Shown one piece after another: positions 58,801 through 64,000 of a stretch of 64,000 bases of DNA; the stretch's first letter is position 1; each line of letters opens with the position of its first letter. Made by a program: the position numbers and the translations under genes. Below the pieces are notes generated by a model, which had not been told where the DNA came from, did no database searches, and worked only from the letters and a program-made list of their open reading frames with translations. Source of the stretch: Micromussa lordhowensis (Eukaryota; Cnidaria; Anthozoa; Scleractinia; Lobophylliidae); the NCBI GenBank assembly GCA_964020085.1, contig OZ026604.1, positions 858,501-922,500 of the forward strand. The letters are read 5' to 3'.

Positions 58801-59175
58801 TGTGACCATGCCATTTGCAGGTCAGTTCAGTTGTGTGATAGTAGCACCATTAAAAGGGATAATACAGTAAACATTACTTGCAAAAATTTCAATTTCAGAC
58901 AAAAGACAGGTTTAGTGAAGTTGCTAAAAAGAAACCTCTGTCTAGTAAATCTCAATTCTTGGCTTTGAGTTTGTTTTAATATCTAACTATATACTTGTAT
59001 TCTCTAATAATTTTGTAGACTACTGAATAGCCAATAGAATGGTCAAATTTTGGGTAGACTATCGCCAGTTTTTTCTATTTTAGTAATGTTATTTGATTTT
59101 AAATTTATAATTGTTTTTTTTTTTTCAGGTCTGATATCAGCAGGTCTTTATGCTGCATTGCGAGAAGCTATATGA
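43883..59175 (+). CDS. SLC20A: Sodium-dependent phosphate transporter, PiT/SLC20 family
   Basis: Nine exons: 43883-44093, 50016-50243, 51259-51344, 52753-52849, 53315-53563, 54140-54479, 57224-57409, 58630-58820 and 59129-59175. They total 1635 nt, 544 residues, with a continuous frame. The two PHO4 repeats carry the signatures [14 protein letters not shown] (28-41) and GGNDVSNAIGPL (about 399-410). Other marks are [34 protein letters not shown]-like [24 protein letters not shown] and [15 protein letters not shown]. The central hydrophilic loop (exons 5-6) is shorter than in human SLC20A1/2. The protein should import phosphate with sodium across the plasma membrane. Assignment to A1 or A2 is not possible. 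Introns carry many transposons, including a full retrotransposon 5 bases after exon 1. Confidence 0.95.
44099..44244 (-). repeat. 3' LTR of the retrotransposon
   Basis: It is 146 bp and reads TG...CA on the plus strand. A purine tract (TAGGAAGGGAGG on the minus strand, 44245-44256) adjoins it inside the element. Confidence 0.93.
44474..48487 (-). CDS. Gag-Pol polyprotein of the LTR retrotransposon
   Basis: One frame of about 1337 residues from [10 protein letters not shown]; the frame is open a little further, into the LTR. Order of parts: gag-like region, two CX2CX4HX4C zinc knuckles ([14 protein letters not shown] and [14 protein letters not shown]), aspartic protease ([12 protein letters not shown]), reverse transcriptase ([25 protein letters not shown]), RNase H ([14 protein letters not shown]), and integrase with HRGHLG...CFTC zinc finger and a D,D,E core ([21 protein letters not shown]). 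RNase H before integrase gives the Ty3/Gypsy order. Gag and Pol are fused without a frameshift. The RT active site reads MDD where YXDD is usual. Confidence 0.93.
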   Translation of the reverse strand: MPDPDPAQQQGLPSGPGQNQTLSQTNQLPLPARFDGANGPNQAECWIRWSRRFERYRIASGLKTKPQYEQVSTLLYAMGDCADDILATLRLDETKATYDEVRTALNGYFDVRRNLIVQRALFNKRHQLAGESVDTFIQALYRLAEDCEYGTLKDSLIRDRIVVGVVDDSLSDRLQAKADLTLETAVQMSRQAEARKQNKDLIRGSATSETATDSTRVDLVEPHKKDSKSAMKPEDGVRPKSERKCMWCGGKQHKRQSCPAKDITCNSCHKRGHFQAVCLSKKQTANRRSINEVADLEEVEVPFLGEVYSREADFWTAIVKVDGHETHFKLDTGAAVSIVSDKEPWLKDHQLTKSQQILRGPGGTILSVVGTFRATLAYKERQISETVFVLKDQVYSLLSKKACVDLGLIARIGEVNTQPVNFIGEFPQLFHGLGKLKTKYHIKLNPDVKPVCLYTPRKVPHPLLPKVKNEIDSMLRQGVISPVTVPTEWCSGIVPVPKPNGRVRICVDLTPLNKAVQRETHPMGSVDESLAMLGESRVFTKLDANSGFWQIPLDEDSKLLTTFVTPFGRFCFNRLPFGISSAPEIFQRTMSDILEGLDGVICRMDDILIHGRNHMEHDARVRAVLFRLQRAGLTLNIQKCEFSQGRLKFLGHIVDAEGVHADPEKTHAIGHFPTPTTVTELQRFMGMVNQLGKFVPGLADISAPLRQLLRKDSAWYWDDAQQTAFQQVKEQLASPEVLAHYNPNRETIIAADASSIGLGAVLLQTQDNGQRRPICYISRSLSDAERNYAVIEKEALASTWACERLEEYVLGLRFTLETDHKPLVPLLTTTDLSKMPPRILRFRLRMMRYNPEVFHVPGKCQISADALSRAPVNSPNTSDAQFIEEVETFACSTVDQLPATAQRLQEIIEAQRNDEVCMKVRGYCQAGWPAYMPHQPLLRPYWESRAHLAVVDDLLLYDERIVIPQALRLDILDCIHRGHLGISKCRARARMSVWWPGLSVGIEDMVKACFTCAKELPEPKEPLMPSSFPSRPWERISMDLFEYGGRTYLITVDYHSRWVEIKLLPTQTAKCVIAAAKELFATHGIPDTVISDNGPCFSAVSFQEFAAGYGFVHTTSSPRYPRANGEVERAVRTVKGLLKKNDDPYLALLTYRSTPLQTGLSPSELLMGRRLRTQLPVLEKTLTPRDLKKEREEVVKKEEIYRSNQRQSFNQRHRAKELPDLTNGDCVWIRDQDRLGKIQGRTQHPRSFIIGTDKGTLRRNRSALVKAELQSPSKVDKQTTLTSTASNHAVQDTEEMAGPPKLPCTVTDAPMQPVSSQMAPLRTRSGRIVKPPDRLDL
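48516..48661 (-). repeat. 5' LTR of the retrotransposon
   Basis: It is 146 bp and the same as the other LTR as far as I can compare. It is directly followed inside the element by TGGTGGCAGCGGTTCTTTG (48515-48497, minus strand). This starts with the TGG expected of a tRNA primer-binding site; the tRNA is not identified. Confidence 0.93.
49522..49912 (+). mobile_element. MITE with TIRs AGGG(T/G)CCGA, short form
   Basis: AGGGGCCGAAATTAAC at the left faces AATGTCGGACCCT at the right. Inside, GGTCGCCAA repeats face each other. A longer copy of the same element lies at 51690-52668. Confidence 0.8.
50269..51023. mobile_element. 755-bp TIR element with 4-bp target duplication TACA
   Basis: The ends TGTTGTGGTT and AACCACAACA open arms of about 90 bases rich in AAACCAGTTT / AAACTGGTTT. 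TACA flanks both sides (50265-50268 and 51024-51027). It lies 25 bases after the exon 2 donor of SLC20. The middle carries tRNA-SINE-like sequence (GGGATTTGAGCTGCTGACC) and a CTTAGGCCTAATCACTAAC repeat. No coding frame. Confidence 0.8.
51690..52668 (+). mobile_element. MITE with TIRs AGGGTCCGA, long form
   Basis: It shares both ends with the element at 49522-49912 but has about 594 extra bases at about 51790-52383. Either an insertion here or a deletion in the other copy explains this. The extra part has a frame at 51902-52120 without known motifs. Confidence 0.8.
53575..54075. mobile_element. Probable TIR element with GTC(C/G)AACCTC ends, SLC20 intron 5
   Basis: GTCCAACCTCTCCACAATGG at the left faces CATAAGTGGAGGTTCGAC at the right. 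Related starts (GT(T/C)GAACCTCTGGTTGCG) occur in the duplicated blocks at about 14974 and 21994. Inner similarity is weak, so the borders are approximate. Confidence 0.45.
55183..55579. mobile_element. MITE with TIRs CAGGGGCACCCAACG
   Basis: CAGGGGCACCCAACGAGGAT at the left and CGTTGGGTGCCCCTG at the right are perfect 15-base inverted repeats. The interior has many CCGAAAATT(C/T)TAG segments. The nearby flanks AGAACT and AGAACTG suggest a short target duplication. It lies in SLC20 intron 6. Confidence 0.85.
56970..57140. repeat. 18-bp tandem repeat (ACTCGACTCGAAACTCGA) turning palindromic
   Basis: About six imperfect units of CTCGACTCGAAACTCGAA run rightwards. At about 57085 the sequence reverses into the complement (TTCGAGTTTCGAGGATCGAG), so the array can fold on itself. 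It ends about 80 bases before exon 7 of SLC20. Confidence 0.85.
57425..57572. mobile_element. Near-perfect 148-bp hairpin element
   Basis: GATATCCAGAATAATCAAGG faces CCTTGATTATTCTGGATATC, and the arms extend out to AACAATTATT / AATAATTGTT and in to GGTAAGGGTTATCAGCC, with a loop of about 13 bases. It starts 15 bases after the exon 7 donor of SLC20. Confidence 0.85.
58316..58552 (-). mobile_element. tRNA-derived SINE in SLC20 intron 7
   Basis: On the minus strand it starts GGCACGGTGGCCTCATGGTT, with an A-box-like TGGCCTCATGGTTAG and a B-box-like GGGTTTGAGCCCTGG, then a tRNA-unrelated body. The tail (GAGCCACTTGGCTCGTATAC...) matches fragments inside the duplicated blocks at about 14590 and 21605. 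CTATTCC...TAACCCTA sequences flank both ends. Confidence 0.75.
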
Positions 59176-59267
59176 CACCTGAGATAGTACATAAGTAAAA
59201 AGTAAATCTTATTTACAGTGGTCATGCACTTAACTATACCAGCACTTATTATAAGCTTAGCTAGTTT

Positions 59268-59452
59268 ACAGGCATGCCACTGAAACAAAGGAAACAAAAT
59301 CCCAACTGGCAGGAGGCAGCCGAGTTGGCTATTTACAAAGCGTAACCAAGGATTTGAACTCGGGACTACCAAGAAACAAATCCCGCTAGTCTTGAACCCG
59401 GCACCTCCGGATTACAACACCAGCGCCTTAGTCCACTCTGTACTACTGTTAT
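59268..59452 (-). mobile_element. tRNA-derived SINE fragment after SLC20
   Basis: On the minus strand AGTGGACTAAGGCGCTGG resembles an A box and CCGGGTTCAAGACTAGC a B box. The rest does not fold as a tRNA. A related head occurs at about 51620-51685. Confidence 0.6.
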
Positions 59453-59557
59453 ACTGGTTGTAGATAATTTGATGGTTATAGTGATTTTCTTTTCAGTTAT
59501 AGCTGGAAATATTGATATTGTAGCAAGAATTTAGAAATCACTCTTTTTGGAATTTAA

Positions 59558-60133
59558 AGTGCTCATATCATCAAACTTTTTATTTTCCCATCTGATTCTA
59601 TGTTTAAAGCAGTGAACTTCTGTGAAAAAATTTTTCGATTTGGATAAAAAGCGATTTTTTCATGAAGTTTTAAAAACCTGAAAATCCTGTTTTCTTACAG
59701 TCGACCTGTGGCGCTGATCACAACATCGACATGCTCAGAATTGTGACGTAGATTCAGGAACGTGTGAGTTCAGGCTTGACTTATCTCACTTGTTCTACCT
59801 CTGTAAATTTAGCTTCTGTAAATTTAGCTTCGTAGTCCATGCAAAATACTCCTTTGCAGTATTTTGTATGAGCTACTAACTTACATTTACAGAGATAAAA
59901 CAAGCGAGATGAGTCAAGCCTGAAGTCACATGTTCCTTAATCTACGTCACAACTTATTCAAAACGAAGGGAAGACTGGTGCGAGTGGTGGACCAAAATGG
60001 CGGCAAATTTGAACGATTTTAAAACTGTTAAAAAAGATTGCATTTTATCCAAATAGAATTTTTCTTTCGCAGAAGTTCATTGGGTGATATATAGAATCAG
60101 ATAAGAAAATAAAAAATTTGACGTTATGGGCAC
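59558..60133. mobile_element. TTAA-flanked TIR element, AGTGC(T/C)CATA ends
   Basis: TTAA precedes AGTGCTCATATCATC and follows TTATGGGCAC. The arms share TTTTTTATTTTC and AGAATCAGATRRGAAAAT-type segments, and an inner inverted pair surrounds TGACTTATCTCACTTGTT / AACAAGCGAGATGAGTCA. The ends resemble those of the element at 7826-8485. Confidence 0.7.
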
Positions 60134-60263
60134 TTAATTGGGCACTTATGGGCACTTAATATTAGGGGTTCAGGGTCTACAGAAGTGCGTTTTAAATGTG
60201 ATTTAAAAATTGGTCTAGTTTATAAGAAGCAACGGGATAGGCCAACCTTATCTAGAGGTTGTA

Positions 60264-60424
60264 CAGTTTGACCCTGCTAATTCAAACCCTGATAGTTTAG
60301 TTATTTCGAATTCCCCGTTATTTCAAACTGCCCTTCAGTCATTTGCTATCAGCTATTTCAAACTCCTGCTATTTCCGACTATATTTCATTTCCCATGAGA
60401 GTTTGAAATAGCAGGGTTCAACTG
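60264..60424. mobile_element. Tigger/pogo-like MITE with TA target duplication
   Basis: CAGTTTGACCCTGCTAATTC at the left faces GAAATAGCAGGGTTCAACTG at the right. TA lies on both sides. It is 161 bp with CTATTTC(A/G)AACT repeats inside. Confidence 0.8.
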
Positions 60425-61330
60425 TATTCTGATGAAGATTGTCCCGTTAAAATGTGACAATATGATTTTGAGTGAAGAAAATGTTGGATAGCGTTTCTTA
60501 ATATGTTTTGCATTTTAGTGTTACAAGTGGTACTGGTATCGTGACGTTTCATACCCTCCCTGTCAGTCTTTATGGAGATTTTTAAAACTGTTATGTAGTC
60601 TATTGACATTGATGTAGCTCTTTGAGTAGTCACTGTTTTGAAGAGGGAGATGATCTGTGACAAAGAGCTGGTTGAGCCATCTTTCCTTGGGTGGGAGGGG
60701 TGGGGTGGGGAGATTGAGTGAGGGCTTAAAGGAATGTCTTCCCAGAAGGCTTTTGTAGCTCGATCTCTTTTGGTTAAAATCTGGTTCAGCTAGGCAACGT
60801 TATGCAACTTAAGATAATGCTGACGTCACTAACCTCAGAGGATCTTTCCGTGCTTTAACAATGATTAGTTATACACTAGATGTTTGTTCAAGAAGTGTAA
60901 AAATATCGCATAATTTTTGGAAATATTTTCATTGAGAATTTAAAGGATACATCGTCTTTATATCAAATTGTAATTAAGTTTGTGATCAAGAATTATTTTA
61001 ATATATTTCTGGTTTGAAAAATCTAATATATATTTCATTAACTCAAAGGTTTATGAATGAATATTTCTCAGAAAGTGTGTAAGTGACCAGAGACATCGAA
61101 ACATACAAGATTAGTTTGTTGTACCCAAGGTCATGTGGCGGACTTCACAAGATGTGTTCCTTGTATCTGGGCTGCAATCTGTTACGTATTAGTAAACAGC
61201 AGTTGGAACGCGTTCCGTTTATGACCTGAGGGCTTTGTCTTAGCGGACTGGATTTATTCATATGCTAGTGTATACCAAGGCTAACATGATAAATGCTATG
61301 AAATGTATTGACGCAACAAGCAAGAAATGT
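60425..61330. other. Non-coding, no recognisable feature
   Basis: I see neither a gene nor a clear repeat structure. Confidence 0.5.
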
Positions 61331-62045
61331 CCCCAGGGGAGGAACTCCCGTATAAAATAGGACGGGGATGAAAATTTTGAAAAGAACCCCTAGGAGGTGC
61401 TAAGATCCCACTTTGTGGGCGTGGGTTGAAATTTTTTTCACCCCTAAGAGGTACCAGTTCTAAACTGACAACACATCTCTTGTCATATTTTGTTTTCGGC
61501 TCAATACGCGAAAAGGTACCTCACAAGCTCCAGTTGTGGACCATTTAAGGCTTATCACCTTAAAGGGAACCTCCACTGTGACAAAAAGTTTACTTCAAAT
61601 CACACTAAATAATTTTAAGAATAAAATTTGCTTGAAGTTTTAACTAACAAAGCGCGTTGGCCTTAAATACATGAATTATAGAATCGTTTATTTTTGTTTT
61701 CAAAGTTCCCGGAAGCAGCCATCTTGAATAATTGTGACGTGAAATGGTTGCCCTTTTGTTATTAGACAAAAGCTCTTGATGTCAGAACAATAGAGCAACC
61801 AAGACACGTCACAATTATTCAAGATGGCGGCGCCCAGAAAATTTGAAAGCAAAAATGCGCGATTCTGAAATTCGTTTTTCTCGACCATAGACACTCTTCT
61901 GGAAAAAAAATTAGACCTAACGTTACTGCAAATACTATATCCTGCGGTTTAAAGTGATTCTTCAGAAGAAGTGGAGGCTCCCTTTAAGAGGTAGTTTTTA
62001 GGTACGACGATTATCCCCGTCCTTTTACACGCGAGTCTCTCACGG
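61331..62045. mobile_element. Dispersed repeat (family of 37480-37815), interrupted by a TTAA element
   Basis: GGAACTCCCGTATAAAATAG through CACCCCTAAGAGGTACCA matches the copy at 37480. After 61563 the match breaks off for 420 bases and resumes at AAGAGGTA, ending CCTTTTACACGCGAGTCTC. Confidence 0.7.
61564..61983. mobile_element. TTAA-flanked MITE with 14-bp TIRs AGGGA(A/G)CCTCCACT
   Basis: AGGGAACCTCCACT and AGTGGAGGCTCCCT are inverted repeats with one mismatch, and TTAA lies at 61560-61563 and 61984-61987. It is inserted in the older repeat around it. GCAGCCATCTTGAATAATTG / CAATTATTCAAGATGGCGGC form an inner pair. Confidence 0.85.
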
Positions 62046-63300
62046 GGAAATATCACGTGTAGAACTTAGGTCAACCAAAGCTAACGTCGTAACTGTGGTT
62101 AAGATCAGAATTTGTTTACCCTGTGTGCTAGAGGGTGTGTGGGTGTTTCGCGGTGAAGCCGCTATTAGTATCACGATCGCGGCTTCGCTGACCACTGATA
62201 GCGGCTTCACCATAAAAAACCCTCTGTCCTCCAAGGGTAGCATTTTTCAGGTTCATACGCCATGATTTCAAAGTTTTACAACATTTTGAAATTTCACGCA
62301 CTAATCAACGTCTCCAAAGTGTACAATTCACATTTTAAAGCGCTGTTAGTGATGTAACTCGTATTTCGTGATTAAAGGTGCTTCTTTTTTCCTTTCCTTT
62401 GTGATGTCATTCCAATAGAAGCTTATGTTTTGTCTTGTGCCAGGGGTACTCAGATCTTTCCTTTGATTTTACTGACTGCAACAATACCAAAGGCCTTTTT
62501 CCATCGATATTTTAGTTCCGCTGATCGGTTAAGCCAGCGACTTGGACAGAACAAAAATTCAGTGGCTAGAGCGGAAGCTCATTTCATCAGTTAGCTATAT
62601 CAAAACCCAGATCAAACAATATTCCTGCAATTTCTTGTTTGAACATTGTAGAATATTCAAGCCGGGCATAATGTAAAGATACATTTTGATGAGCGCTAGC
62701 ATCTGACCAATTGAAGTATGGCTTTCATTTTAGCGCGAGGTGATTTCACGTTGTAAAAAATACACATAAAAACATTCACTTTCAGTAGCAACTTCCGGTG
62801 AGTCTTGTGTTTAAATATATTGAACACTATTTGCCTGCTCGAAAGGCGCGATTCAGGTGCAAACCTTTCTATGGGCTGATGGCTAAGTGCAATTTGCGGA
62901 TCCAGAAGTACCCATGCTAATTCAGAAGCCGAAATTGTAAAAAACAAAATCATTTATGCATTTTTGGAATGCATAAATCGAAACAGTTCCATCCTGAAAA
63001 GTTTGTTACCTTGATAAACTGCTGTATAAGGTCAAACTAGTCCCTAGGGGACTGTGCCAGGCTAGGATAAAAGAACGGCTAACCTGCTCCATATTGAAAT
63101 AGAAATCGCTCTATTCAGTCGCTTTAATTTCAGTCCCCTTACTTTCAGACGCTTTCAGAGTCATTCATATACTCTCAGAAATTCAAGGTGTTATGTTAGG
63201 CTCATGACAAATGATGGCGACTGAGCAGGGCCTATTAAACGACCTAACATGTATTTGTTGTCTTATTTTTAAGCGACGAGTCGCTAAACACGAAAAAAAA
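62046..63300. other. Non-coding region with one small hairpin
   Basis: GGTGAAGCCGCTATTAGT faces ACTGATAGCGGCTTCACC at 62151-62211. I see no gene. Confidence 0.55.
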
Positions 63301-63810
63301 GTCTTGATTTGCACTCTGACAACAGCAACAACAACAACAACAACAATCTTTATTCGTGCCCAAAAAATATAATAAAATAAATAAATACCAAGAAGAAAAA
63401 ATTACATGATAAAAAGAGCACAGCCACTTAGAATTAGCTGAAGCTAATCACGAGCTAAGTGGCTGGGCCAAGCGGAAAGACATTTGCAAAAAGACATACT
63501 GAATATACACACACACACTCACACACACAAAGAACAATAGACAAGGGATGTGCTAACGCAAAAGTGAAAAATACAAAGTACATCAATGAACCAGTCAGTA
63601 GTTGGAGATAAGTAAATCTTTTAGGAGATTTCTAAAACAAGTACGACTCTCGGATTTTAGTGAGTCTTCAATGGAGTTCCAAACTTTAGCCCCCAAAAAA
63701 CGAATGTTAAATTTGCCATAATTAGTCCTGGCTTTAGGCAGATAGTATGAAATCTTATTCGCCAGTCTGGTCTGATCTATCGATATCTTTTTTACATAGA
63801 ACATACTCGG
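63301..63810 (-). mobile_element. LINE 3' end with a (TTG)n tail
   Basis: The minus-strand frame 63804-63595 reads TRLANKISYYLPKARTNYGK and then GAKVWNSIEDSLKSESRTCF, the usual end of the ORF2 protein in cnidarian L2/CR1/Rex-type elements. A 3' UTR and a (TTG)n tract at 63319-63342 follow. It is 5'-truncated. Confidence 0.65.
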
Positions 63811-64000
63811 TTATAAGGATTTCAGAAGTGCCTAAAATAACAACTGTGCTCGAAGCACTGAGCGATGACATTTTCAAGAAATGATTCTAAAAATGACGAT
63901 GCCTCTTTTGCAGAATTTAAGAATGTTTCTAAAGACCTCACAGGACAAGCTCTAACCCTTGATAATCACAATAATGGCCAAGAAACACAACAAAACACGG

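Noticed and set aside
59300..59440. Possible tRNA gene on the minus strand
   Set aside because: A and B boxes are present, but no cloverleaf or acceptor stem can be formed. It fits a SINE.

Overview
The window reads as nuclear DNA of an anthozoan cnidarian, most likely a stony coral (inference). It is AT-rich, its genes are split by GT-AG introns, orthologues match animal-wide families at full length, and the gaps hold many short terminal-inverted-repeat (TIR) elements of kinds common in coral genomes. There are no bacterial features.

Left third (1-22.4 kb): a tandem array of small secreted cysteine-rich proteins that fit the DUF4773 pattern. Two subfamilies occur. Type A is seen at 151-4189 (5' end outside the window), 6701-10272 and 15635-18424. 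Type B is seen at 13161-14141 and 20271-21251. Both have five exons with the same phases and the same 35-nt third exon, so they are ancient paralogues. An A+B block (6578-15397) is duplicated as 15484-22428. The block also carried the last two exons of the neighbouring SDF2 gene, leaving a broken copy at 14351-15351. An exon relic lies at 4917-5022.

Middle (21.4-43 kb): conserved single-copy genes. These are SDF2 (minus, 21461-25497), CCDC43 (minus, 28423-31352, with what looks like a minor-spliceosome AT-AC intron), TMEM60 (minus, 32630-33034), IMPACT (plus, 33335-34912) and a BAG3-like WW/BAG co-chaperone (minus, 37250-42656). TMEM60/IMPACT are head to head, as are BAG3/SLC20.

Right third (43.9-59.2 kb): one nine-exon SLC20/PiT sodium-phosphate cotransporter gene, 544 residues. 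A complete Ty3/Gypsy-type LTR retrotransposon (44099-48661, antisense) with identical LTRs sits in intron 1, and its 5-bp target duplication is the first five bases of that intron. The introns and the 3' flank carry many TIR elements, two tRNA-derived SINEs and a LINE 3' end.

The genes do not form one pathway. The most noteworthy points are the DUF4773-like array with its signs of recent exchange, the retroelement at a splice donor, and the AT-AC intron. Exon borders were read by eye from splice motifs and reading frame, so small shifts are possible.
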